From an uncultured Oscillospiraceae bacterium (GTDB lineage Bacteria; Bacillota; Clostridia; Oscillospirales; Ruminococcaceae), in contig CAKSLF010000020.1 in assembly GCA_934466455.1 (NCBI GenBank), positions 1 to 20,279 of the forward strand: a stretch of 20,279 nucleotides of DNA, written 5' to 3'. Below the pieces are notes generated by a model. It searched no databases. It had not been told where the DNA came from and was given only the letters and a program-made list of their open reading frames with translations. Of the stretch, positions 7,210-14,077 are shown one piece after another; the stretch's first letter is position 1; the number at the start of each line of letters is the position of its first letter. Both the position numbers and the translations under genes were made by a program.

Positions 7210-7956
7210 TTACAGTGAATTATATTCGTAGTCCGTCACTGGCTCCAACCATTCGGTCGATGGATTTTTGCCGGGAACCTCTATTGCCAAATGAGAAAAC
7301 CAACTGTCCTTTGCTGCGCCGTGCCAATGCTTTACTCCGGGGGCAATGTTAACGGTGTCGCCGGGCAAAAGGATTTGTGCCTTTTTACCCCATTCCTGAT
7401 AATACCCTTTTCCTGCGACGCAGATAAGTATTTGACCGCCGCCTTCTTCGGCATTGTGAATATGCCAGTTGTTTCGGCAGCCGGGCTCAAAGGTGACATT
7501 GAAAATACCGATTTGACTTTTTGAAACCGGAGCCAAATAGCTTTGCCCCGTAAAATATTTTGAAAAGCCGGTATTCGGTTCTCCTATGTGGAATGGCATG
7601 GAGTTTTCGTGCTTTTGTTTTTCGCTTTCCCCCTCGGCTTCTGTCCAAACATTTTTTGCGAGCCTAAATGCCGCCCAAGCCTTTGGCCAACCGGCATAAA
7701 ATGCGGCATGAGTTATGATTTCCGCAATTTCCGACCTTGTAATCCCGTTTTCTTTTGCTGCTTTAATGTGATATTCAAAGGAAGAATCGCAAAGCCCCTG
7801 CGCCAACAGTGCAGTAACGGTGATAAGAGAACGGTCCCTTGCAGAAAGCTCTTTTTCCCTTGACCATACCTCTCCGAAAAGAATGTCATCATTAAGCTCG
7901 GCAAATTTCGGGGCAAATTCTCCAAGGTAATATCTTCCGGCGGTAACGGTTTTCAT
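7210..7956 (-). CDS. Carboxymuconolactone decarboxylase-like / cupin fusion protein
   Basis: Residues about 15-100 form a CMD/AhpD-like helical domain (SREKELSARDRSLITVTALL, then Glu61/His63 in SSFEYHIKAA and ITHAAFYAGWPKAW). The AhpD redox CxxC is missing, so it is not a classic alkylhydroperoxidase. Residues about 150-225 form a cupin with metal ligands His165 and His167 (WHIH) and His210/His212 (GVKHWHG), plus PGDTVNIAPG. Such fusions are annotated widely in anaerobes without a defined substrate; gamma-carboxymuconolactone chemistry itself is unlikely here. The ATG overlaps the upstream flavodoxin stop by four bases (ATGA), with GGGTG as a modest ribosome-binding site. The context suggests a redox or detoxification role. 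Confidence 0.88.
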   Translation of the reverse strand: MKTVTAGRYYLGEFAPKFAELNDDILFGEVWSREKELSARDRSLITVTALLAQGLCDSSFEYHIKAAKENGITRSEIAEIITHAAFYAGWPKAWAAFRLAKNVWTEAEGESEKQKHENSMPFHIGEPNTGFSKYFTGQSYLAPVSKSQIGIFNVTFEPGCRNNWHIHNAEEGGGQILICVAGKGYYQEWGKKAQILLPGDTVNIAPGVKHWHGAAKDSWFSHLAIEVPGKNPSTEWLEPVTDYEYNSL

Positions 7957-8465
7957 ATTTTATTCACCCAACCTTCAATATCGGATTTTGCTTTGTCAAC
8001 ACGGCTTCCGTAAATAGCAAGTCCGCTTTCAACGGTGGCGTTGGGGCAAAGTTTTTTTATATCGGATTCGCTTTTTCCCATACCGCTGCCCTCATGGGTG
8101 CAAAACGGCTTTATAATCTTTCCGCTAAAATCAAAATGCTCCAAAAATGTGAACACAGCCATTGGCATTGTGCTCCAGTAGTTTGGAAATCCAAGATAAA
8201 TCACATCATATTTATCAATAGAGGAGGGATAGCCTTTGATCTCGGGGCGGGCGTCCTTGTTCTGATCGTTTTTCGCTTCTTCAATACAGGTGTTGTATTC
8301 CGCAGAATAGGGCTTTGCCTGCTCGATTTTGAAAATATCGGCACCGGTAAGCTCCTTTATTATGTTTGCGGCGACCTCCGTATTTCCTACCTCGAGTGTT
8401 TTAAGAGCACCGCTTACATAATTTTCGTCCGCTCTCGAATAGAAAGCAATAAGCTTGTCAGACAT
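7953..8465 (-). CDS. Flavodoxin (Flavodoxin_4-like)
   Basis: A 170-residue FMN-binding electron carrier. It opens MSDKLIAFYSRADENY. The FMN phosphate loop is split by a short insertion before GNTEVAANIIKEL. TGADIFKIEQAKPYS, DVIYLGFPNYWSTMP and FCTHEGSGMG are the usual segments of this flavodoxin subgroup. I place the start at ATG 8465: GAAAGGTGG lies about 11 bases upstream. A GTG at 8480 falls within that same GGTGG and would leave the site unused. It is the first gene of the minus-strand operon, divergent from the LysR gene, and its stop overlaps the CMD/cupin start. It is a paralogue of the flavodoxin module three cistrons later. Confidence 0.9.
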   Translation of the reverse strand: MSDKLIAFYSRADENYVSGALKTLEVGNTEVAANIIKELTGADIFKIEQAKPYSAEYNTCIEEAKNDQNKDARPEIKGYPSSIDKYDVIYLGFPNYWSTMPMAVFTFLEHFDFSGKIIKPFCTHEGSGMGKSESDIKKLCPNATVESGLAIYGSRVDKAKSDIEGWVNKI

Positions 8466-8499
8466 TTTTTTGAAAACCACCTTTCTTTAATCTGTCATA

Positions 8500-8528
8500 A
8501 GTATAGCACCAAGCACATTGACAGAGAA
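8500..8528 (-). promoter_or_regulatory. Candidate weak (activator-dependent) promoter of the flavodoxin operon
   Basis: On the minus strand a -10 TATACT (8505-8500) has, 17 bases upstream, only TTCTCT at -35. A good -10 with a poor -35 beside a divergent LysR gene fits activator control. The -35 overlaps the LysR promoter. Confidence 0.4.
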
Positions 8529-8546
8529 TATCCGATATGTTATCAT
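8518..8546 (+). promoter_or_regulatory. Sigma-A-type promoter of the LysR gene, with an overlapping dyad
   Basis: Perfect -35 TTGACA (8518-8523), 17-base spacer, -10 TATCAT (8541-8546). A dyad GTTA-N9-TAAC (8539-8555) overlaps the -10 and could be a regulator site for autorepression; that part is weak. Confidence 0.65.
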
Positions 8547-8577
8547 TGTATTAACTAAAAGTTTATAGAGGTGTGCA

Positions 8578-9465
8578 ATGTATAATCCGTTGCTTAATAC
8601 ATTTTTAGAGGCTGTTGACTGCGGAAGCTTTACGAAAGCGGCAGAAAAGCTCTTTATTTCGCCTACCGCAGTTATGAAGCAGATAAATAATCTTGAGGAG
8701 CATCTGTCCGTTAAGTTGATAGAAAGAACGCCCTCCGGAATCCGTCTTACTCCTGCGGGAAAGGTGATATACCGTGACGCAAAATTTATGATAGATTATT
8801 CTCAAAAGTCCGTTGCGGAGGCAAAGGCTGCGGCGGATAGGTACGATACAACCTTTTGCGTCGGTACTTCTCTACTAAACCCGGCAAAGCCCTTTATGGA
8901 TTTGTGGTATAAGCTTAATCATGATTTTCCGAGCTATAAGCTGCACCTTGTGCCTTTTGAGGATAATCATGAGGGCATATTGTCGGAGATAAAAAGCCTC
9001 GGAGAAAAATTTGATTTTCTCATAGGCGTTTGCGATTCAAAAGCATGGCTTTCTCTTTGCAATTTTTTGCCCCTTGGCAGGTACAAAAAAATGATAGCTG
9101 TTTCTCGGGAACATAGGCTTGCAAATAAAAAAACGGTCGAGCTCTCCGACTTGGAGGGCGAAACGCTTATGATGGTAAAAAAAGGAGATTCGGGAGTCAA
9201 CGATTTTATCCGTAATGACTTGGAAATCAATTATCCGAAAATAAAAATTGAGGACACGCCGTATTTTTACGATATGTCGGTCTTTAACCGCTGCGCAGAA
9301 ACCGGAAATGTGCTGCTTACAATAGAATGTTGGCAGGATGTTCATCCCGGGCTTGTTTCAATACCGGTTAATTGGGATTACAGTATCCCTTACGGATTGC
9401 TTTACAGCCTTGATGCGGACGAAGATGTTATAAAGCTGGTCGATAAGGTAAAAGAAACGCTGTAA
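8578..9465 (+). CDS. LysR-type transcriptional regulator
   Basis: A 295-residue LysR-family protein. The N-terminal winged helix-turn-helix spans about residues 3-60 (LLNTFLEAVDCGSFTKAAEK, then ISPTAVMKQINNLEEHL and LTPAGK). A coiled linker helix and a periplasmic-binding-protein-like effector domain follow from about residue 90 to the end. It is transcribed divergently from the flavodoxin operon across a 112-base gap, the usual layout for a LysR regulator and its target. AGAGGTG at 8567-8573 precedes the ATG. The effector is unknown; the neighbours suggest an oxidised or electrophilic small molecule. Confidence 0.93.
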   Translation: MYNPLLNTFLEAVDCGSFTKAAEKLFISPTAVMKQINNLEEHLSVKLIERTPSGIRLTPAGKVIYRDAKFMIDYSQKSVAEAKAAADRYDTTFCVGTSLLNPAKPFMDLWYKLNHDFPSYKLHLVPFEDNHEGILSEIKSLGEKFDFLIGVCDSKAWLSLCNFLPLGRYKKMIAVSREHRLANKKTVELSDLEGETLMMVKKGDSGVNDFIRNDLEINYPKIKIEDTPYFYDMSVFNRCAETGNVLLTIECWQDVHPGLVSIPVNWDYSIPYGLLYSLDADEDVIKLVDKVKETL

Positions 9466-9492
9466 AATATTTTTTCGTCCGAATTTGAAAAA

Positions 9493-9534
9493 GGAAAAGG
9501 GCATAAAGGCAAAAATGCCTTTATGTCCTTTTCC
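9493..9534 (-). terminator. Long hairpin terminator of the symporter gene
   Basis: A 19-bp stem with one G-T wobble (GGAAAAGGGCATAAAGGCA at 9493-9511 with 9516-9534) closes an AAAA loop. On the minus strand it is followed by TTTTT, so it ends the symporter transcript. There is no T-run on the plus side, so it is a poorer terminator for LysR. Confidence 0.75.
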
Positions 9535-9572
9535 GTACGCAGATACGGTTGAAGATAATTTTGAAAAAAGGT

Positions 9573-10847
9573 CTAATTTTCGCTTTTTCCCTTGGCTATG
9601 CTTAAAATATCATTTTTAAGGAGTAAAAGCGCAGCAAGGTTTGGAAAAATCATAAGCCCGTTGAATATGTCGGAAATGCTCCATAAAGTGCGAAGACCAA
9701 GGCATGACCCCGCCGCCGCACAAAGGCAAAAAGCCGCTTTGTATATTGCGGCGGCTTTTTTACTGCCGGTAATATAGCCAAGGGCTTTTTCTCCGTAAAA
9801 AGCCCAGCCTATAACCGCCGCAAGGGCGAAAAAGAACATTGATATTCCAAGAAAAGCTTCGCCGAAGCCGCCGAAAAACTTTGCGAACGCCGCTGCGGCG
9901 GAGCCGTCGTCAATACGGTCAAGCCCGGCGGAAAGCACGGCGAGGGCTGTAAGCGTACAGCATAAAATCGTATCGAGAAAAACCTCCGCAATACCAAGAC
10001 AGCCTTGCTGCTCCGGGGTTGTGCCGCTGCTTTCGGCGTGGGCTATGGAAGCGGAACCCATACCCGCCTCGTTGGTAAAGGTCCCTCTGGCAATTCCGGT
10101 TTTAATCGCTTCGGAGGAAAGTATTCCGGCGATTCCTCCGCCGGCTGCGGCGGGGGTAAATGCTTCGGAAAAAATATTTTGTATTACGGCAGGGATATTT
10201 TCCCGGCATATGAAAAGAAGAATACAGCAGCCGATTACATAAAATGCAGCCATGAAAGGAACAAGCAGGGAAGAAGTTTTTATTACCGCTTTTGTTCCCT
10301 TAAAGAGAACTGCGGCGGAAAGTATGGCAAGAGCCACACCAAAGACAATCGGCGGCACCCCGAATGCGGCGGAACAGATTGCTCCGGCGGCGTTTGTTTG
10401 CACCATATTTCCCGTTCCGAAGGAGGCAAGAATACAGCATATGCACCAAAATATTGCCGGAAGCTTTCCGCCGAAGGCAAGCTCTATGTAACGCATTGCA
10501 CCGCCTCTGTACTTTACCGCAAGGGCGGCTTCCCCGAATTTAAGCATCATCCCGAAAAATGCGCCGACCCACATCCAAAAAACCGCACCTGCGCCGCCTA
10601 TGGCGATAGCGGAGGCAACTCCGACAATATTGCCCGTGCCCGCCGTTGCGCCAAGGGCGGTTGCCATTGCGGAAAAACCGCCCTTTTTACTGCCAAGGGT
10701 GCTTTTTATGATAAGACGAAGCTTGCTAAGCGGGTAAAATCCGCTTGTGATGCAGAAGAAAGCTCCGCTTAAAAGCACGGGCAGCAAAAGCCCGGGTCCC
10801 CAAACAAATTTTGCGGCGTTTTCTATAAAGCTTCCCGCAGCTCCCAA
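9573..10847 (-). CDS. Sodium:alanine/glycine symporter (AGCS family)
   Basis: A hydrophobic protein with about ten membrane segments that imports alanine or glycine with sodium. Family signatures are GATAGTGNIVGVASAIAIGG near the N-terminus and TNEAGMGSASIAHAE in the middle; the C-terminal part ends SIAKGKSEN. The frame is open to an ATG at 10871, but that ATG has no ribosome-binding site and adds an odd WGCCC-containing tail. A TTG at 10847 has GGGGGTG about 7 bases upstream and gives an N-terminus of usual length before FVWGPGLLLP, so I prefer it (424 residues); 10871 would give 432. TTG starts are used elsewhere in this window. The substrate is not certain from sequence. Confidence 0.9.
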   Translation of the reverse strand: MGAAGSFIENAAKFVWGPGLLLPVLLSGAFFCITSGFYPLSKLRLIIKSTLGSKKGGFSAMATALGATAGTGNIVGVASAIAIGGAGAVFWMWVGAFFGMMLKFGEAALAVKYRGGAMRYIELAFGGKLPAIFWCICCILASFGTGNMVQTNAAGAICSAAFGVPPIVFGVALAILSAAVLFKGTKAVIKTSSLLVPFMAAFYVIGCCILLFICRENIPAVIQNIFSEAFTPAAAGGGIAGILSSEAIKTGIARGTFTNEAGMGSASIAHAESSGTTPEQQGCLGIAEVFLDTILCCTLTALAVLSAGLDRIDDGSAAAAFAKFFGGFGEAFLGISMFFFALAAVIGWAFYGEKALGYITGSKKAAAIYKAAFCLCAAAGSCLGLRTLWSISDIFNGLMIFPNLAALLLLKNDILSIAKGKSEN

Positions 10848-11002
10848 ACAACAGCACCCCCAAAAAGACATTTTGATTACCGTATTATTTTATGGAACAG
10901 ACAATCGGAAAAATACCGGTGCATATAAAAAGGCGGCGGATTGAAAGGCGACTCGGTACAAGAAGGCATATTGCTTTACATATTTTTTCTTAGAAATAAA
11001 AC

Positions 11003-11038
11003 AAAAAATCTTCCCATACCTCGTATGGGAAGATTTTT
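11003..11038 (-). terminator. Intrinsic terminator after proS
   Basis: A perfect stem of about 16 bp (AAAAATCTTCCCATAC with its complement ending at 11038) closes a CTC loop, 26 bases past the proS stop. A T-run follows on the minus strand. Confidence 0.9.
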
Positions 11039-11063
11039 AGCGGCTTTTTTATAACAAATTCTA

Positions 11064-12500
11064 TCAGTATGCTTTGCCCCAATAGACCATTTTGTCGGCG
11101 TGCTTTCCGCAAACGGGGCAGGTATCGCCGATATGCTCCTGCTCAAAGGGAATGCAGCGGGAAGAAACTCCCGCAACCTCTTTAAGCTTATCCTCGCAGG
11201 CTCTGTCGCCGCACCACATGGATTTGATAAATCCGCTTTTGGTATTTGCAAGCTCAATAAATTCATCAAGATTGTGTGCGGTATATGTGCGGCGTTCGCG
11301 ATTTTCAAGAGCGTTTTGATAAAGCCCGTTGCGAACTGCGGTAAGAAGCTCCGGGATCTTGGTTTCAAGCTCATCGAGGGAAACAAAATATTTTTCTCTG
11401 TTGTCACGGCGAACAAGAACGCACTGGTTTTGCGCAATATCACGGGGACCGATTTCAAGGCGGAGCGGAACGCCCTTCATCTCATATTCGGCAAATTTCC
11501 AGCCGGCAGAGTTTTCGCTGTCGTCAAGCTTTACACGGCAGAATTTTGCAAGGCGGTCTTTTATTGCGTTTGCGGCTTCAAGAACGCCTTCCTTATGTTG
11601 TGCGGCGGGAACGATAACTACCTGAATAGGAGCGACATCGGGAGGAAGAACAAGCCCGTTGTTGTCGCCGTGGGTCATAATAATTGCACCGATGATACGG
11701 GTAGAAAGACCCCATGAGGTTTCAAAGGGAGTGTGAAGCTGGTTATCTCTGCCGGTAAACTGTACATTAAATGCTTTTGCAAAGCCGTCGCCGAAATAGT
11801 GGGAAGTGCCGGACTGCAATGCTTTGCCGTCGTGCATCATTGCTTCGATAGTATAAGTTGCCTCCGCACCGGCAAATTTTTCTTTTTCGGTCTTTTGACC
11901 CTTTACCATAGGTATAGCAAAGTTCTTTTCACAAACATCGGCATAGATATTAAGCATACGCTCGGTTTCTTCGATGGCCTCCTCTGCGGTTTCGTGCATG
12001 GTGTGACCCTCCTGCCAAAGGAACTCCATAGTGCGGAGGAAGGGACGGGTGGTTTTTTCCCAACGGCATACGCTGCACCACTGGTTATAGAGCTTTGGCA
12101 GGTCACGGTATGACTTAATGACCCTTGCGTAATGGTCGCAGAAAAGGGTTTCGGAGGTGGGGCGCACGCACATTCTTTCCTGAAGCTGCTCGCCGCCGCC
12201 CATTGTAATCCATGCAACCTCCGGTGCAAAGCCTTCGATATGGTCTTTTTCTTTCTGAAGCAGGCTTTCGGGAATAAACATGGGCATATAAACATTTTCG
12301 TGCCCGGTTTCCTTAAAGCGGGCGTCAAAAAGCTTCTGAATATTTTCCCAGATGGCATAGCCATAGGGGCGGAGCACCATGCATCCGCGAACACTGGAAT
12401 AATCAACAAGCTCCGCTTTTTTTACAACATCGGTGTACCATTGGGCAAAGTCATCTTCCATGGAAGTTATGGCTTCAACCATTTTTTTCTGATCTGCCAT
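11064..12500 (-). CDS. proS: Prolyl-tRNA synthetase, type 3 (eukaryote/archaeal-like)
   Basis: ProRS charges tRNA-Pro with proline. At 478 residues without the long bacterial editing insertion, this is the short type 3 enzyme found in many Clostridia rather than the ~570-residue bacterial form. Class II motifs are visible: motif 1 around RPYGYAIWENIQ, motif 2 in RWEKTTRPFLRTMEFLWQEG, motif 3 in SWGLSTRIIGAIIMTHGDN. The anticodon-binding domain follows. A C-terminal Cys-rich zinc-binding segment (MWCGDRACEDK, RCIP, CPVCGK) ends in the characteristic YWGKAY with terminal Tyr. GAGGAG precedes the ATG by about 10 bases. It lies downstream of acpP with a terminator-like hairpin between. Confidence 0.97.
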   Translation of the reverse strand: MADQKKMVEAITSMEDDFAQWYTDVVKKAELVDYSSVRGCMVLRPYGYAIWENIQKLFDARFKETGHENVYMPMFIPESLLQKEKDHIEGFAPEVAWITMGGGEQLQERMCVRPTSETLFCDHYARVIKSYRDLPKLYNQWCSVCRWEKTTRPFLRTMEFLWQEGHTMHETAEEAIEETERMLNIYADVCEKNFAIPMVKGQKTEKEKFAGAEATYTIEAMMHDGKALQSGTSHYFGDGFAKAFNVQFTGRDNQLHTPFETSWGLSTRIIGAIIMTHGDNNGLVLPPDVAPIQVVIVPAAQHKEGVLEAANAIKDRLAKFCRVKLDDSENSAGWKFAEYEMKGVPLRLEIGPRDIAQNQCVLVRRDNREKYFVSLDELETKIPELLTAVRNGLYQNALENRERRTYTAHNLDEFIELANTKSGFIKSMWCGDRACEDKLKEVAGVSSRCIPFEQEHIGDTCPVCGKHADKMVYWGKAY

Positions 12501-12524
12501 TTTAATTCACTCCTCACATTTTCC

Positions 12525-12565
12525 AAAAAAACCAAAATAACGGAACCGGGCGGTTCCGTTATTTT
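12525..12565 (-). terminator. Hairpin plus T-run between acpP and proS (terminator or attenuator)
   Basis: A 14-bp perfect stem (12534-12547 with 12552-12565, loop GGGC) is followed on the minus strand by GG and seven Ts. It ends only about 8 bases before the proS ribosome-binding site. Confidence 0.8.
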
Positions 12566-12595
12566 GTATGTCGAAAAAGTCTTTTTGTACGCTTG

Positions 12596-12612
12596 GCGGA
12601 AAAGTGTTCCGC
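12596..12612 (-). other. Small hairpin in the acpP 3' region
   Basis: GCGGAA pairs with TTCCGC around a 5-base loop, 16 bases past the acpP stop and upstream of the terminator. There is no T-run on the minus strand. It may protect the acpP mRNA end or form an alternative fold with the terminator. Confidence 0.4.
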
Positions 12613-12628
12613 AATTTTTATGCCTTAA

Positions 12629-12856
12629 TTAAAGAGAATTTTCGATATAGGAAACGACATCGCCCACGGTTTTGATTTTTTCGACATCCTCGTCCGGGAT
12701 TTCTTTGTCGAATTCTTCCTCAAGGGACATAATGAAGTCAACAATATCAAGAGAATCCGCACCGAAGTCGTCGACAATATTGGAATCAAGAGTAACTTCT
12801 TCTTCCGGAATGTCAAGTTGGTCGCAAAGGATTTCTCTTACCTTCTCAAATACCAT
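12629..12856 (-). CDS. acpP: Acyl carrier protein
   Basis: ACP carries growing acyl chains as thioesters on a 4'-phosphopantetheine arm during fatty-acid synthesis. The 75-residue acidic protein has the modification site Ser35 in FGADSLDIVD. The helices VFEKVREILCDQL and LEEEFDKEIPDEDVEKI are typical. AGGAGG lies just upstream of the ATG. The usual fatty-acid synthesis genes are not beside it; the only relative is the FabD-like gene transcribed the other way. It is a standard ACP, not obviously a specialised one. Confidence 0.96.
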   Translation of the reverse strand: MVFEKVREILCDQLDIPEEEVTLDSNIVDDFGADSLDIVDFIMSLEEEFDKEIPDEDVEKIKTVGDVVSYIENSL

Positions 12857-12914
12857 TTGAAAAACCTCCTAATAAATAAAAAGGGAAGTGCATCCCTAAA
12901 TTTTGTCTTAAATA

Positions 12915-12943
12915 AGCATAACCAAAACCCTTGGTCTTGTCAA
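12915..12943 (-). promoter_or_regulatory. Sigma-A-type promoter of acpP with an operator-like dyad in the spacer
   Basis: On the minus strand -35 TTGACA (12943-12938), 17-base spacer, -10 TATGCT (12920-12915). The spacer is nearly filled by the dyad ACCAA-N5-TTGGT (12921-12935), placed where a repressor would block polymerase. It does not resemble the published FapR box. Confidence 0.65.
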
Positions 12944-12993
12944 TATTTTTTTGATATATTTTGTGTTTTGCTGCGATAATTCTTCTCTTTTCA

Positions 12994-13022
12994 TTGAAAC
13001 AACGGTAAATTTGTGCTATATT
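12994..13022 (+). promoter_or_regulatory. Sigma-A-type promoter of the FabD-like gene
   Basis: -35 TTGAAA (12994-12999), 17-base spacer, -10 TATATT (13017-13022), 37 bases before the TTG start. Confidence 0.7.
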
Positions 13023-13058
13023 ATATTTTGTATCACATAGTAACGGAGGTTTTTTGCC

Positions 13059-14024
13059 TTGAAAAAAATTGCTTTTGTTTTTCCGGGGTACGGCTGCGTC
13101 CATGCCGGAATGGGAAAAGATATTTGCGAGTATTCCGACGAATGTAAGGAAATATATAAAAAAGGCTCCGAGGCTCTTGGTATAGACGCCGCAGCCGTTT
13201 CCGCAAAGGGAAAGACCGCGGAGGTTTCCGACCCGGAGGTCAGCTTTCAGCTCCAGCTTTTGCACGAGCTTTGTTTGGTAAAGGCAGCGGAGGATATAAT
13301 CCCTGCGCCGGAGGCATTTATAGGTTACAGTGCGGGAGAAATCACCGCAATGACCGCCGGCGGGGTTTTCTCCCCGGAGGACGGGATAACCGCCGCAACG
13401 GCTTATAAGGAAATGCGTAAGGAATCGGTAAAAGCGGGAAAGCTTGATACCTACCGTCTGCGCAATGTTAAACACGAATTTGTAAGTCTTGCCTCGGATA
13501 AGGTTATGTCCGGCTTTGTTCAGATGACTGCCGTAGAGGCTCCGGAGCAGACGGTACTTATAGGCGACGAAGATGGGCTTAAAGCTGTGCTTACCGAGCT
13601 TTCAAAGCACAAGGTGCAGCCGGTAAAGCTTAAAGACTCCCTGCCGCTCCATTCCATGATGGTTTTCCCCTATGTTGCAAAGCTCCAGGACGCTTTGCGC
13701 CCCCTTACACACAACAAGCTTTCGGTAAACCTTTATTCCACTTTATATGGCAAGCTTGTTGATAATATGATACTTCCATCGGATTATTTTGCAAAACAGC
13801 AGGTCAATGCAATACGATTTTTTGAGGCGGCGAATGCCGCAATGAAAGACGGCTTTGATACATTTATAATCCTCGGAAAAGATAAGGATATTGCCGCAGC
13901 TCTTAAAAAGATTGCCGGGGAGGACTCTGTATTTGTTGCCGACAGCATAGCCGACTTGAAAAAAATCTCCGAAAAAATAAAGGTGGAGCCTGAAGAACCC
14001 GCCGAAAAGCCCGTAGAGGAATAA
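13059..14024 (+). CDS. Divergent FabD-like acyltransferase (malonyl-CoA:ACP transacylase homologue)
   Basis: FabD moves malonyl from CoA to ACP. This 321-residue protein aligns by motif: FPGYG (8-12) where FabD has FPGQG, the nucleophile elbow GYSAGE (89-94) with Ser91 where FabD has GHSLGE, and His198 in LPLHSMM. Spacing matches Escherichia coli Ser92/His201. The oxyanion-loop Gln, the elbow His and the elbow Leu are all replaced. The C-terminus ends in an acidic Pro/Glu tail. So the fold and catalytic pair remain, but the donor may differ from malonyl-CoA. The start is TTG with GGAGG at 13045-13049, spacing 9. It is divergent from acpP, which supports ACP as partner. It could be the only FabD or a paralogue; this cannot be told here. 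Confidence 0.8.
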   Translation: MKKIAFVFPGYGCVHAGMGKDICEYSDECKEIYKKGSEALGIDAAAVSAKGKTAEVSDPEVSFQLQLLHELCLVKAAEDIIPAPEAFIGYSAGEITAMTAGGVFSPEDGITAATAYKEMRKESVKAGKLDTYRLRNVKHEFVSLASDKVMSGFVQMTAVEAPEQTVLIGDEDGLKAVLTELSKHKVQPVKLKDSLPLHSMMVFPYVAKLQDALRPLTHNKLSVNLYSTLYGKLVDNMILPSDYFAKQQVNAIRFFEAANAAMKDGFDTFIILGKDKDIAAALKKIAGEDSVFVADSIADLKKISEKIKVEPEEPAEKPVEE

Positions 14025-14033
14025 TTTAATAAT

Positions 14034-14075
14034 CAAAAAAAGATGCGGACGGTTTTGCCGTCCGCATCTTTTTTT
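14034..14075. terminator. Bidirectional terminator between the FabD-like and amidohydrolase genes
   Basis: A 12-bp stem (AGATGCGGACGG at 14041-14052 with 14058-14069) has an A-run on the left and a T-run on the right. It sits between two converging stop codons. Confidence 0.9.
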
Positions 14076-14077
14076 GG

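Noticed and set aside
10005..10772. Plus-strand frame (255 codons) opposite the symporter gene
   Set aside because: It is Lys/Gly/Cys-rich low-complexity translation with no recognisable domain, antisense to a clear membrane transporter.
10872..11002. A glycine riboswitch or strong promoter upstream of the symporter gene
   Set aside because: No aptamer-like structure was found by eye and no -35/-10 pair with acceptable spacing; the promoter remains unidentified.
12501..12628. A T-box riboswitch upstream of proS
   Set aside because: The leader is only 128 bases and lacks the conserved AGGGTGGNACCGCG T-box sequence; only a simple terminator hairpin is present.
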